DNA of 64,000 bases from Natronobiforma cellulositropha. GTDB taxonomy: Archaea; Halobacteriota; Halobacteria; Halobacteriales; Natrialbaceae. A model generated the notes under the pieces. That model saw only the letters and a program-made list of their open reading frames with translations. It searched no databases and was not told where the DNA came from. This document shows, piece by piece, positions 34,090 through 43,611 of the stretch. The translations under genes and the position numbers were made by a program. Positions within the stretch are counted from its first letter, which is position 1. Every line of letters starts with the position of its first letter. The DNA lies in NCBI RefSeq assembly GCF_025629245.1, contig NZ_JANZXN010000017.1:124001-188000 (forward strand), written 5' to 3'.

Positions 34090-36015
34090 TCACAGGAACC
34101 GGAACGTCTCGAGATTCTTCGGCGCGAACGTGCGCATGTTGAACTCGTGGTAGAGCGCACTCGAGAGGTCCTGGGTGGCGCGTTCGTCGCCGTGGACGCA
34201 GAGCACTTTCTCGGGGCGGGGGTTCATGGTGCGCACGAAGTCCATGAGACCGCCGCGGTCGGCGTGGCCGGAGAAGCCGTCGACGGTCTCGACCTCGAGG
34301 TTCAGTTTCAGGGTGTCGTCGCCGTCGCGGCCGCGGCCGCCGCGCATTGGAATCTCGTCCCAGCCGCTCTGGATGCGTCGGCCGAGGGTGCCCTGGGCCT
34401 GGTAGCCGACGAAGACGAGCGTCGAATCGGGGTCGGGACCGACGTGGTCGAGCCAGGACATGATCGGCCCGCCGGTGACCATCCCGGAGGTCGAGAGCAC
34501 GATGCAGGGGTCGCCGCCTGCGACCGCCTCGCGTTCGTCCTCGCCGCCGTCGATGTGGTTGAACTCCTCGGCGAGGAAGGGATTCGCGTCCTCGTGGAAG
34601 ATCCGACTGCGCAGGTCGTCTCTGAGGTACTCGGGGTAGGTGGTGTGGATGGCCGTCGCCTCCCAGATCATCCCGTCCAGGTGGATCGGCATCGAGGGAA
34701 TCTCGCCCTCGCGCATGGCCTCCTCTAAGACGAGCATGATCTCCTGTGAGCGGCCGACGGCGAAGGCGGGGATGAGCACCTTGCCGCCTCGCTCGTGGGT
34801 GTCTCTGACGATCCGCTTGAGCTTCGCTTCGGCGTCGACCTGGTCGGTCTGGTAGTCGTTTCGCCCGCCGTAGGTCGACTCGAGGACGAGGGTTTCGACG
34901 CGCGGGAAGTCGTTGGTCGCGCCGTTGAACAGCCGCGTGTCCTTGTAGTGGATGTCGCCGGAGAAGGCGACGTTGTAGAGACCGTCGCCGATGTGGAAGT
35001 GACTCACTGCCGAGCCGAGGATGTGACCCGCGTTGTGGAAGGTGAGTTTGACGTCCGGGGCGATGTCGGTGACGTCGCCGTACTCGAGCGTGATGGTGTG
35101 TTTGATCGCCTCGCGGACCATCTCGGACTCGTAGGGTGGGGTTCGCCCCTCTTTGGCGGCGACGTCGAGGTAGTCGAGCGTGAGCAGGCCCATCAGGTCG
35201 CGTGTGGGTTCGGTACAGTAGATGGGACCGTCGTAGCCGTACTTGAACAGGAGCGGGATGAGCGCCGAGTGGTCGAGGTGGGCGTGGGTGAGCACCACCG
35301 CGTCGATGTTCTGTGGACCCGCACCGAGGGCTTCGGGGACCTGGAGGTAGGGCACCTCGCCCTCGGCACCGGGTTTGTCGCCGCAGTCGACGAGGACGCG
35401 GGTCTCGGGTGTGCTGAGGATGAACGCCGCGCGGCCGACCTCTCGACAGCAGCCGAGGGTGGTGATGCGGACGAACTGGTCGTCGGACATCTCCTCGCGG
35501 TGGATCTGTCGGCCGACGCGCTCTAAGATCGTTCGTCGGTCGTCGCGCTCCTGTTGTAAGAAATTTCTGACGTTCGAGACGGTCGAGGACTCGATCGGTG
35601 GTGTTCTGACGACTTCGGGCGTCCAGCCGACGTTCTTCGTGATCTCCCTGAGCGTCGACCCGCGCCTGCCGATGACCATTCCCGGCTTCTGAGCTTCGAT
35701 GACCACCTCGCCGGTGTCGGCGTGAAAGTCGAGGTCGGTGACGCCCGCCTCCTCGGGAATCACCCGCGAAATCTCCTCGCGGGCCTGTTCGGGCCGCGAG
35801 AGGACGCTCGGGTCCGGCCGGATCGTGATCCGCTTTCTGAGTTTGCTCGCGAGCCGTCTGACCAGGTCGCCCTGCTGGGCGAACTGCTTCGGATCGCGCG
35901 TGTACACGACCAGTTCCGGTCCCTCGTACTTCACCGAGGAGACCGAGATACCGGCCGGTAGCTCGTCGGTGATCGTTGCTTCCAGTTCGTCGAGTTGCTG
36001 CTCTACAGTGCTCAT
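34090..36015 (-). CDS. Archaeal CPSF-type ribonuclease aCPSF1
   Basis: 641 residues. Two N-terminal KH domains (about 15-160, with the GxxG at VIGRRGST near 114-121), then a metallo-beta-lactamase domain with HAHLDH at 244-249, the beta-CASP insert, and a final FSGHADRGGL histidine motif and VHGDERAT. aCPSF1 is the archaeal transcription-termination/RNA-processing endonuclease, acting as a dimer. Full length and intact. Confidence 0.95.
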   Translation of the reverse strand: MSTVEQQLDELEATITDELPAGISVSSVKYEGPELVVYTRDPKQFAQQGDLVRRLASKLRKRITIRPDPSVLSRPEQAREEISRVIPEEAGVTDLDFHADTGEVVIEAQKPGMVIGRRGSTLREITKNVGWTPEVVRTPPIESSTVSNVRNFLQQERDDRRTILERVGRQIHREEMSDDQFVRITTLGCCREVGRAAFILSTPETRVLVDCGDKPGAEGEVPYLQVPEALGAGPQNIDAVVLTHAHLDHSALIPLLFKYGYDGPIYCTEPTRDLMGLLTLDYLDVAAKEGRTPPYESEMVREAIKHTITLEYGDVTDIAPDVKLTFHNAGHILGSAVSHFHIGDGLYNVAFSGDIHYKDTRLFNGATNDFPRVETLVLESTYGGRNDYQTDQVDAEAKLKRIVRDTHERGGKVLIPAFAVGRSQEIMLVLEEAMREGEIPSMPIHLDGMIWEATAIHTTYPEYLRDDLRSRIFHEDANPFLAEEFNHIDGGEDEREAVAGGDPCIVLSTSGMVTGGPIMSWLDHVGPDPDSTLVFVGYQAQGTLGRRIQSGWDEIPMRGGRGRDGDDTLKLNLEVETVDGFSGHADRGGLMDFVRTMNPRPEKVLCVHGDERATQDLSSALYHEFNMRTFAPKNLETFRFL

Positions 36016-36353
36016 AATCGCCAGATATCGCTCGCGTGAACTCGTCCTCGAGCGGACGAGCCGCTCGTCACGGCTGCTGGCCGTCGACGGTCGGCGTCTC
36101 GACGGCCGTCCACTCCGTGGCGGTGGGCGCGCTCGAACGCGCCCTCGTCTCGTCGAACCACAGAGTGTATCAGGAATCGCATACTAGCTCGGATCATCGT
36201 ATGAGAGGTGCCGTGCCGTGACGAGCACGTCTCGAGGGTACAGACCTCGTCGTGCGGGAAGATTCACAGGGAGAACCCGCTTACCCGGAGCTATTCCTCG
36301 CGTGGTATAAAAGCCTTCGCAAAATTGAGGGTACGGCCGCGTGAACGACCCGT
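36016..36353. other. Intergenic region upstream of a small acidic gene
   Basis: 338 nt between the aCPSF1 start and the next plus-strand gene. It holds the aCPSF1 promoter region and a strong TATA box for the downstream gene at its right end. A GGCGCGCTCGAACGCGCC hairpin lies within it. I see no credible gene. Confidence 0.4.
36306..36313 (+). promoter_or_regulatory. Strong TATA box
   Basis: TATAAAAG, an almost ideal archaeal TATA box, placing transcription start near 36336 and leaving an 18-nt leader before the ATG at 36354. Confidence 0.65.
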
Positions 36354-36848
36354 ATGGACCGCCCACTCACGCTCACGCCCGAACGCGTGGCCACCGAACG
36401 CGACTGGGTTCGCGCTCGTGGCGACCGTATCGTCCCCGTGATCAACGACGTTCGCGCCGACCTCGGCGAGATTTTCGAGACCGACGTCGACGCGGTCACG
36501 ACGGCGCAGTACCGCGAGGAGGTCGAGCGCGTCTTCGCCGACGGCGACCTCGCGGTCAACGTCGCCGCGATGGTGGCGATTCTCCGCGACCTCGACGTCG
36601 AGGGCGACTATCCGGGCTTCGTCGTCGACGAACTCCTCGGCCGGGAGCTCGCCGCGACCATCGCGGGCACCCAGCCGCTTCGCACCCTGGGGGAGGCGAC
36701 CTTCCACTACGTCGACGTCCACCACCACGGTCGTGCCGACGAGAACGCGGGCGTCGACGACCTCGAGGCCGCGCTCGCTGCCGGCTTTCAGGAGCGTCTT
36801 CCGGGGTGGGACTGGACCGACCGCGAGAGTCCGTTCGCCGTCGAGTGA
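36354..36848 (+). CDS. Conserved haloarchaeal hypothetical protein
   Basis: 164 residues, acidic, no membrane segment. Two helical regions (residues 8-50 and 55-85) are followed by LGRELAATIAGTQPLRTLGEATFHYVDVHHHGRADENAGVDDLEAAL and a short tail. The histidine cluster YVDVHHHGR may bind metal, which is inference. A strong TATA box upstream supports that it is expressed. No family recognised. Confidence 0.7.
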   Translation: MDRPLTLTPERVATERDWVRARGDRIVPVINDVRADLGEIFETDVDAVTTAQYREEVERVFADGDLAVNVAAMVAILRDLDVEGDYPGFVVDELLGRELAATIAGTQPLRTLGEATFHYVDVHHHGRADENAGVDDLEAALAAGFQERLPGWDWTDRESPFAVE

Positions 36849-36876
36849 CTCGAGCGTCCGCCGCCTTCCGGCTCGC

Positions 36877-37509
36877 TCACTCGCTCTCGTCGTCTCCGTC
36901 CGTTTCGGTCTCTCCGTCCGACTCCGCCTCGCCGTCCGGTTCGCCCTCACCCGCTTCGGCTTGCGCTTCTGCCTCGGCTTCCATCTGCGCCTCGAGCTGG
37001 GCCTGCATCTCGACCTGTTGCTGGACCATCGCGAACGTCTCTCCGGAGAGGTACGCGTTCACCGTCCCGTCGTTGAGCGCCCCGACCATCGCCTCGGCGT
37101 CGCCGTCGACCAGGACGACCCCGCCCTCGGGAATCGCGTCGGCCGCCGTGACACCCTCCGTCTCCTCGAGCGCGCTCTCGAGCGTCTCGACCGCCTCGTC
37201 GGCGAGTTCGAGTTCCCGTTCCTGGTAGGCGCCAGCGGCTTCCTCCTCGCTGATCTCGCCGGCTTCCAGCTGCTGGTTGAGCTCCGCCCCGTACGCCTCG
37301 AGTGCTTCCTGGTCCGGTTCGACGACCGCGGTGAGCGCCGACTCCGGGATATCGACCTCGGCGGGTTCCGATGTCTCTCCGCTCGGCTCGTCGCCGTCGT
37401 CAGGTACGTCGTCTCCGCCGCTGGTGCCGATGCTCGAGCAGCCAGCGAGTGACGCGACGCCGGTGACGCCCGCGAGCGTGAGAAACCGCCGTCGGTTGTG
37501 GCCCGTCAT
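36877..37509 (-). CDS. Tat-exported acidic lipoprotein
   Basis: 210 residues from the start at 37509. Twin-arginine signal (GHNRRRFLTLAG) and a lipobox LAGC near residue 21. Mature region: a helical domain (about 60-160, with repeated Ala/Glu heptads such as QLEAGEISEEEAAGAYQERELELADEAV) and a long acidic tail of repeated EAEAQAEAGEG, EPDGEAESDGETETDGDDE type. Membrane-anchored outside the cell. No function recognised. Confidence 0.8.
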   Translation of the reverse strand: MTGHNRRRFLTLAGVTGVASLAGCSSIGTSGGDDVPDDGDEPSGETSEPAEVDIPESALTAVVEPDQEALEAYGAELNQQLEAGEISEEEAAGAYQERELELADEAVETLESALEETEGVTAADAIPEGGVVLVDGDAEAMVGALNDGTVNAYLSGETFAMVQQQVEMQAQLEAQMEAEAEAQAEAGEGEPDGEAESDGETETDGDDESE

Positions 37510-37577
37510 TGGTGTGGTTGACACCCGAGGGGCGACGCACATAAGTCCTGTCACCGAGCCTGGCGCGTGTCGGGGTC

Positions 37578-37587
37578 CTTTTTAGTT
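37578..37587 (+). promoter_or_regulatory. TATA box of nucS
   Basis: CTTTTTAGTT about 26 nt upstream of the GTG at 37608, consistent with leaderless transcription from this GTG. Confidence 0.5.
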
Positions 37588-37607
37588 CGCCTCGCCTCTC
37601 TCGAGGC

Positions 37608-38459
37608 GTGACGAATCGCGAGCAGGAGCCGGCACCGATGGCCGCCCCACGTGCGCTCACGCGCCAGGAGCCATCGCTCGAGACAGCCGCCGAAGTTATC
37701 GAGGAGGGCATCGCCCGTGAGGCGCTGGTGACCGTCTTCGGACGCTGCCGTGTCGCCTACGACGGGCGTGCCTCGAGCCGTCTCGGACCTGGCGAGCGCC
37801 ACGTGATGTGTAAACCCGACGGCGCGGCGTTGGTCCACACCGCGACGGGCCAGCGGCCGGTCAACTGGCTGCCGCCCGGTGCGAGCCACCGCGTCTCGCT
37901 CGAGCGCGTGGCCACAGACCCGGCTCCCGACGAGGACACAGCCGCCGTGACCGGGGTGGATAGCGTCGAGGACGTGAACGCCGGTACGTCGCCTGCCCGC
38001 TCGCTCCACCTCGAGTCCACCCGGCCGACACCCGAGGAGCGACTGCGCATCTCCTTCGAGCGCGTTCACCAGGTGTCTGCGTTCGTGGTGGCCGACGACG
38101 ACATCTCGGTGGTCGGCACCGAAGCCGACCTTCGCGAGCGCCTTCTCGCCGACCCCGACCTCGTCGAACCCGGCTTCACGCCGCTGGCGACCGAGCGCGA
38201 GACGCCCGCCGGTGCGGTCGACATCTACGGCGAGGACCGGGCGGGCCGGGTGGTCGTCGTCGAACTCAAGCGCCGGCGTGTCGGTCCCGACGCCGTCGGC
38301 CAGCTCCGGCGCTACGTCGACGCCCTCGAGCGCGACCTCCACGCCGACGTCGACCTCAGGGGGATCCTCGTCGCCCCGTCGGTGACCGACCGCGCCGCAC
38401 GCCTCCTCGAGCGCAACGGTCTCGAGTTCGTCGCACTCGAACCGACGCTCGAGGAGTGA
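37608..38459 (+). CDS. nucS: Endonuclease NucS (EndoMS)
   Basis: 283 residues, GTG start. The N-terminal half is a beta-rich DNA-binding/dimerisation part (AALVTVFGRCRVAYDGRASSRLGPGERHVMCKPDGAALVHT), the C-terminal half a RecB-like nuclease: GAVDIYGEDRAGRVVVVELKRRRVGPDAVGQLRRYVDALE carries the D-(x)n-ExK catalytic set. NucS cuts mismatched DNA in a non-canonical mismatch repair of actinobacteria and archaea. It lies next to a lipoprotein gene and less than 1 kb from mutS. Confidence 0.93.
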   Translation: MTNREQEPAPMAAPRALTRQEPSLETAAEVIEEGIAREALVTVFGRCRVAYDGRASSRLGPGERHVMCKPDGAALVHTATGQRPVNWLPPGASHRVSLERVATDPAPDEDTAAVTGVDSVEDVNAGTSPARSLHLESTRPTPEERLRISFERVHQVSAFVVADDDISVVGTEADLRERLLADPDLVEPGFTPLATERETPAGAVDIYGEDRAGRVVVVELKRRRVGPDAVGQLRRYVDALERDLHADVDLRGILVAPSVTDRAARLLERNGLEFVALEPTLEE

Positions 38460-38491
38460 TCGGCCGCCACGGCGCAACCTTCCGAATTACC

Positions 38492-38500
38492 AATATATTT
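38492..38500 (+). promoter_or_regulatory. TATA box of a lipoprotein gene
   Basis: AATATATTT about 29 nt upstream of the ATG at 38525. Confidence 0.55.
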
Positions 38501-38524
38501 GTACACTCGTTCTCGTCGTAGTGT

Positions 38525-39277
38525 ATGAAGCGACGCCGTATTCTCGCGGTCCTGGGGGGTATTCTCACCGTCGGCGGCTGTCTCGAGTCCGACGACGATC
38601 CGGGTGAGACGCGCTCCGACGACCGTGACTCGGGGGTCGACCGGGAGGCGAACCTGTCTCACCTGCAGTCGCTACTGCCGAACGAGACGGAGTCCGGTAC
38701 TGCGGACATTCCGACGGAGACCGAAGTGGAGGGACCGACGCTCGCCGACCGGATCGAAGCACAGGAACCGGTACAGGCGGAGCCGGATCAGCCGGACCCG
38801 GAACTCGTCTCGATGGTCGCCTCACAGCCGCGGCTGGTGAGTACGGACCACACGGCTATCGGTGGGACCGACGAATTCTCGGCGACGATCCAGAACACGG
38901 GCGACGACGGTGACGTACAGGTACGCCTCGTCTGGGACGACGGCCGTGACGAGAACATCCCCGTCACGCCCGCTGCCGAACGGACGACCTTCTTCAGCGC
39001 CGGGGAACGGAAGACGGAGTCGTTCATCGCCGACCCGCCTGCGGACGCCGTCGGCTACCGGTTCCTCGTCCAGGCAGCCACCCGCGGCGCGTACGTGAAG
39101 AACAACGGTGTGTCGGGGAACGTCACCGCCCGACTCAGGAGCGTCGAACACGGCTGGAACGTCGACTCTCGGACCAGCTTCGTCGGCGCTGGACAGACCG
39201 AACTGTTCGAGTTCAACGACACGTACATGCTGCTCGGAGAGGAGTGGGAGATTACCGTCGAACCGGCGGCCGACTGA
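38525..39277 (+). CDS. Hypothetical exported lipoprotein
   Basis: 250 residues. N-terminal KRRRILAVLGGILTVGGCLES suggests a signal peptide with lipobox (VGGC at 16-19). Residues 30-100 are acidic and disordered; the mature domain (about 105-245) is beta-rich, with QPRLVSTDHTAIGGTDEFSATIQNTGDDGDVQVRLVWDD and FIADPPADAVGYRFLVQA, resembling an immunoglobulin-like or CARDB-type module (inference). Expression is supported by a TATA box. Convergent with mutS (about 70 nt). Confidence 0.7.
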   Translation: MKRRRILAVLGGILTVGGCLESDDDPGETRSDDRDSGVDREANLSHLQSLLPNETESGTADIPTETEVEGPTLADRIEAQEPVQAEPDQPDPELVSMVASQPRLVSTDHTAIGGTDEFSATIQNTGDDGDVQVRLVWDDGRDENIPVTPAAERTTFFSAGERKTESFIADPPADAVGYRFLVQAATRGAYVKNNGVSGNVTARLRSVEHGWNVDSRTSFVGAGQTELFEFNDTYMLLGEEWEITVEPAAD

Positions 39278-39348
39278 TCCGATACTGGCGACCGCGTAAT
39301 TCGGTACCGGCGGCCGCCTGGTCCGGTTCGGTGATCGCCCGAGTCGTA

Positions 39349-42015
39349 TCACTCGAGCAGGCGCTTCAGGCGGTCGAGTTCGACGAGCGCGTCCATCGGC
39401 GTCAGGTGCGCGGTCTCGAGCGCGCGCAGTTCGTTCGCGACGGTCACGAGGTCGTCGCCGCCGTCGGTGCTCGCCGGAGTTCTCACAGCCGTCTCCTCAC
39501 CGACGTCACCCGTCTCGCGTTCGGCGAGTGCACGCGAGCGCTCGAGGACGGTCTCGGGAACGCCTGCGGCGGTCGCGACCTCGATGCCGTAGGAACCCGT
39601 GGCTGCGCCGGGTTCGATCTCGTGGTGAAAGCGGACCGCACCGTCTTCGTCCTGGCTCGCCTCGAAGTGGAGGGTGAAGGCCCGCGGGAGGTCGGCTGCG
39701 AGTTCGGTCAGCGGGTGGTGGTGGGTCGCAAAGAGCGTCGTCGCGCCCACCTCGTCGTGGAGGTGTTCGACGATGGCCTGGGCGATGGCGAGACCGTCGG
39801 CCGTCGAGGTGCCCCGCCCGACCTCGTCGAGTAAGACGAGCGAGCGCTCGGTCGCCTCGCGTAAGATGGTCGCGAGTTCGTCCATCTCGACCATGAACGT
39901 CGAGCGTCCGCCCGCGATATCGTCGCTCGCTCCGACGCGGGTGAACAGGCGCTCGAGCGGCGTCAATCTCGCCGCCTTCGCGGGGACGAAACTGCCGACC
40001 TGGGCGAGCAGCGAGATCGTCGCCACCTGGCGCATGTAGGTCGACTTCCCGGACATGTTGGGGCCCGTGATCACCGCGAGGCGTTGTTCGTCGTCGAAGC
40101 GGGCGTCGTTGGGGACGAACGACTCCTGGGTGCGCTCGACGACGGGGTGGCGGCCGCCGTCGACTTCGAGCGTCGGCTCCGTCGTCTCGGGGTCGAGAAC
40201 CTCGGGGCGACAGTAGTCGTACTGGGCGGCGACGCTCGCGAGCGAGGCGAGTGCGTCGAGCGTCGCGATGGCGTCGGCGAGCGCCTGGACGCGTTCGACC
40301 TCGTCGGCGACCTCGCGGCGAACCGTACAGAAGAGGTCGTACTCGCGCTGTTCGGCCCGGCGCTCGGCACCGACGATCTCATCTTCGCGTTCCCGTAACG
40401 CGGGCGTGACGAAGCGCTCAGACCGTTTGAGCGTCTGGCGGCGCTCGTACTCCGCGGGCACGTCCTCGAGATTCGGGTTCGTCACCTCGATGTAGTAGCC
40501 GTGGACGGAGGTGTAGCCCACCTTGAGCGAGTCGATGCCGGTGCGCTCGCGTTCGGTCTCTTCGAGGTCGTCGATCCAGGCCTTTCCGTCGCGGGCGGCC
40601 GTCCGAATCGCGTCGAGATCCGCGTCGTAGCCCTCCGCGATGATGCCGCCCTCGGTGATCTCGAGCGGCGGGTCCGCGACGATGGCTCGCTCGAGCAGGT
40701 CGCGGACGTCTGCGAGTGGGTCGAGTGCGGCGTGTATCTCCCGGAGGCGCTCGCTCGTCGCCCCGTCGAGCGTCTCGCGAATCTCGGGGACGACGGCGAG
40801 CGTCGCCGCGAGCGAGCGCAGGTCGCGGGCGTTCGCCCGTTCGCGAGAGATCCGCCCGATCAGGCGCTCGAGGTCGTAGACGCGCTCGAGGTGGGCGGCG
40901 ATCGATTCGCGGACCGTCACCGCACGCGAGAGTTCCTCGACGGCGTCGAGACGCCGCTCGATCGTCTCGGGGTCGAGCAGCGGGCGCCGCAGCCAGTCTT
41001 TGAGCCGGCGGCCGCCGAGTGCGCTCGCGGTCTCGTCGACGACGCCGACGAGCGTCGCGTCGTCCCGGCCGTCGACCGCCCGCGGTTCGAACACCTCGAG
41101 ACTGCGCAGCGCGACGGCATCGAGGACGAGGTACTCCTGCGGGTCGTAGCGGGTGAGGTTCGTGAGGTACTCGAGGTGGGTGTCGCGCTGCTCGTCCGCT
41201 CGCTCCGTCGGCTCGCCCTCGGGGATCTCGCTCGCGACGCCGCCGCGGGCGTACTCGGCGTAGGAGAGCAACGCCCCGCAGGCGACCACCTCGTCGTCGC
41301 TCGCCAGCACGGTATTCGGATCGCCGAAGTACTCGTTGACCAGCCCCCGCGCGCGCTCGTAGTCGAACGCCGCCTCGTCGTACGGCGTCACCATGTGCGG
41401 GCCGTCGAGGAGGTCACTCGAGACGCCGGGACCGACGATCACTTCGGCGGGGGTGAACCGGCTCACCTCGTCTGCGAGCCGTGTGCGCGAGCGCGTCGCG
41501 GTCACGAGGAAGTCGCCGGTCGAAACGTCGAGGACGGCGAGACCGAAGCGTCGTTCGCGACCGGCGGCGTCGGCGCTCCCACGGGCGACCGCGGCGACGA
41601 AGTTGTTGTCGTCGCTCGCGAGCAGTTCGTCCTCGGTGAGCGTCCCCGGCGTGACGACGCGGGTCACCGCACGCTCGACGACGCCCTCGCTCGCGCCCGC
41701 CGCTTCGACCTGGTCGGCGACGGCGACGCGGTAGCCCGCCTCGAGCAGCCCTTCGATGTAGCTCGCGGCGCTGTCGACGGGGATGCCCGCCATCGGGTAC
41801 TCGCCGGTGCTGTCTGTCCGGCTGGTGAGGGTGATCTCGAGGACGCGTGCACAGGTTTCGGCGGCCTCACAGAAGGTCTCGTAGAAGTCGCCGACCTGGA
41901 AGAGGACGAGCGCCTCGTCGTAGCGCGTACAGAGTTCGAGGTACTGGCGCATCATCGGCGTCAGGTCGTCTCGTCTCTCGGCCATCATCTCGGGCGGCCC
42001 GAGCCCCTGCTCCAT
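39349..42015 (-). CDS. mutS: DNA mismatch repair protein MutS
   Basis: 888 residues from the ATG at 42015. Mismatch-recognition domain carries QVGDFYETF (the F-x-E motif reads FYETF), followed by connector and lever domains, and the C-terminal ATPase with [15 protein letters not shown] (Walker A), [13 protein letters not shown] (Walker B) and [12 protein letters not shown]. Full length for MutS1. A TATA-like AGGTATTTGG (minus strand, 42039-42048) supports the start. MutL, often adjacent, is absent from this window. Confidence 0.96.
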   Translation of the reverse strand: MEQGLGPPEMMAERRDDLTPMMRQYLELCTRYDEALVLFQVGDFYETFCEAAETCARVLEITLTSRTDSTGEYPMAGIPVDSAASYIEGLLEAGYRVAVADQVEAAGASEGVVERAVTRVVTPGTLTEDELLASDDNNFVAAVARGSADAAGRERRFGLAVLDVSTGDFLVTATRSRTRLADEVSRFTPAEVIVGPGVSSDLLDGPHMVTPYDEAAFDYERARGLVNEYFGDPNTVLASDDEVVACGALLSYAEYARGGVASEIPEGEPTERADEQRDTHLEYLTNLTRYDPQEYLVLDAVALRSLEVFEPRAVDGRDDATLVGVVDETASALGGRRLKDWLRRPLLDPETIERRLDAVEELSRAVTVRESIAAHLERVYDLERLIGRISRERANARDLRSLAATLAVVPEIRETLDGATSERLREIHAALDPLADVRDLLERAIVADPPLEITEGGIIAEGYDADLDAIRTAARDGKAWIDDLEETERERTGIDSLKVGYTSVHGYYIEVTNPNLEDVPAEYERRQTLKRSERFVTPALREREDEIVGAERRAEQREYDLFCTVRREVADEVERVQALADAIATLDALASLASVAAQYDYCRPEVLDPETTEPTLEVDGGRHPVVERTQESFVPNDARFDDEQRLAVITGPNMSGKSTYMRQVATISLLAQVGSFVPAKAARLTPLERLFTRVGASDDIAGGRSTFMVEMDELATILREATERSLVLLDEVGRGTSTADGLAIAQAIVEHLHDEVGATTLFATHHHPLTELAADLPRAFTLHFEASQDEDGAVRFHHEIEPGAATGSYGIEVATAAGVPETVLERSRALAERETGDVGEETAVRTPASTDGGDDLVTVANELRALETAHLTPMDALVELDRLKRLLE

Positions 42016-42153
42016 ACTACGTATCCGCCCGCCGACGGCCAAATACCTGTTGTCGTCCGCGTTCGTCGATGTTCACTCACAGATCAATCAACGAGCTGGA
42101 GGGAAGGGGAAAACGTATTACGTCCCATCAGAAATCGGGAGGCTGATCCGGAC

Positions 42154-43560
42154 ATGTCTCGCCCCCGTCGGTCACGTCCGCCCCGGTGGCTCGCCGCTGC
42201 CCTGGGTTGTCTGTGTGTCTGCTTCGCGCTGACACCTGCGGCCAGCGCCGGCGCGGTGGCCGCACATCCGCTCTCGCTCGAGGAAGCGAGTTCCCTCGAG
42301 TCGGCCGATATCGTCGACCTCGACGAGGAGAACGACACCGCGGAGGCTGCCCTCGACGTCGACGCGTCGGTGCTCGAGGGCGCGAGCGATGGCGACGAGA
42401 CCGACGAACGTGAAGGGGCGGACGGGACGAGCGAAACCGACGAGCGAGAGCGCACCGGCGACCGCAGCGACGACGGGAGCGGTTCGCTCTCGGTGACGGC
42501 CGACCGCGAGCGAACCGCCACGCTGTCGGCGAACGCCACGGCCAGCGGGGCGCTGGCGAACACGACCGGCACGCTGTCGGCGACCGCTTCCACCGATACG
42601 GGCGGGGTGACACTCGAGACGACGACGGACTCACTCGGGGAGCGCTTCGGTGGCGACCTGGCCGACGCGGGTACGCTCGGACTCCTCGAAGACGCGACCG
42701 GTAGTGAGGTGGGGGCGCTCCTCGAGACCGTCGGCCACGCCGAGAGGGTGGGTCTCGATTCGAGCACAGATAGCAACGAGACAGGCGAGACCGACTCGAA
42801 CGACCGTGAGTCCTCGAGCGAGCGGGCTCGCGGTGAGCGGCCGTCCGGTCACTCCGCTGCTGACGCCGCGCTCGCCGGCATTCTCGGGACGATCGCCGCG
42901 TCGGGTGCTGGCGGTCTCGCAACCGGGAGCGGTTCGGCCGCCGGCGGCGTCGGTGCGGGAGCGACCGGTCTCACGTCACCCGGCGCGAGCGGACTCCTGG
43001 GACGGCTGGGTGCACTCCTCTCTTCGAAACTCCCCGGCGGCCTGCTCTCGGTGTTGCGCTACAGTCGGTACGACGACTCCGACCCGCTCGAGCACGACGG
43101 CCGCCGGGCCATCTACGAGACCATCGAGACCGACCCGGGGACGTACCTCTCGGCGATCGGTGAGACCCACGACATCGCGCTCTCGACCGTCCGCCACCAC
43201 GTCCGCGTGCTCGAGGACGAGGGGCTGATCACCTCGGCGACGGTCCGTGGAAAACGGCGGTACGTTCCCGTTGACGTGCCCGACGTCGAACTCGAGGCTG
43301 CGCTCTCGGAACCGGCGACGAGACGGGTGCTCGAGACGCTGCTCGCGGTCGGCCCGGCGTCGAACAGCCGGGTGGCGGACGCGCTCGAGTGTGACCCGAG
43401 TACGGCGTCACACCACCTCTCGGGGCTCGCAGAAGCGGGTCTCGTGGTGCGCGAACGTGACGGCCGCACCGTCGAGAGTGATCTCGCCCCGGCCGTTCGT
43501 GCGCGTCTCGAGGGAGACACGCCGGCGGCGAGCGTGGCCGCGACCCCCGGTGACGACTGA
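42154..43560 (+). CDS. Membrane-tethered regulator with two winged-helix domains
   Basis: 468 residues from the ATG at 42154. Residues 10-33 are a signal sequence or membrane anchor (WLAAALGCLCVCFALTPA). Residues 35-230 are acidic with N-x-S/T sequons (NDT, NAT, NTT, NET), as expected outside the cell. A Gly/Ala-rich hydrophobic stretch (238-300) can span the membrane, followed by two winged helices: one at 313-372 (HDIALSTVRHHVRVLEDEGLI) and one at 384-440 (CDPSTASHHLSGLAEAGLV). The predicted topology places both DNA-binding domains inside. It runs convergent to gvpO, with 51 nt between. Function as a one-component transmembrane sensor is inference. Confidence 0.8.
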   Translation: MSRPRRSRPPRWLAAALGCLCVCFALTPAASAGAVAAHPLSLEEASSLESADIVDLDEENDTAEAALDVDASVLEGASDGDETDEREGADGTSETDERERTGDRSDDGSGSLSVTADRERTATLSANATASGALANTTGTLSATASTDTGGVTLETTTDSLGERFGGDLADAGTLGLLEDATGSEVGALLETVGHAERVGLDSSTDSNETGETDSNDRESSSERARGERPSGHSAADAALAGILGTIAASGAGGLATGSGSAAGGVGAGATGLTSPGASGLLGRLGALLSSKLPGGLLSVLRYSRYDDSDPLEHDGRRAIYETIETDPGTYLSAIGETHDIALSTVRHHVRVLEDEGLITSATVRGKRRYVPVDVPDVELEAALSEPATRRVLETLLAVGPASNSRVADALECDPSTASHHLSGLAEAGLVVRERDGRTVESDLAPAVRARLEGDTPAASVAATPGDD

Positions 43561-43611
43561 TTTCGTCGCGGCTGGCGCTCGCTGGACGGCCTGCGGTGGC
43601 GGCCGAACCGG

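Noticed and set aside
40501-42153. Long upstream extension of the winged-helix regulator
   Set aside because: It is antisense to mutS; the signal sequence at 42154 gives a natural start.
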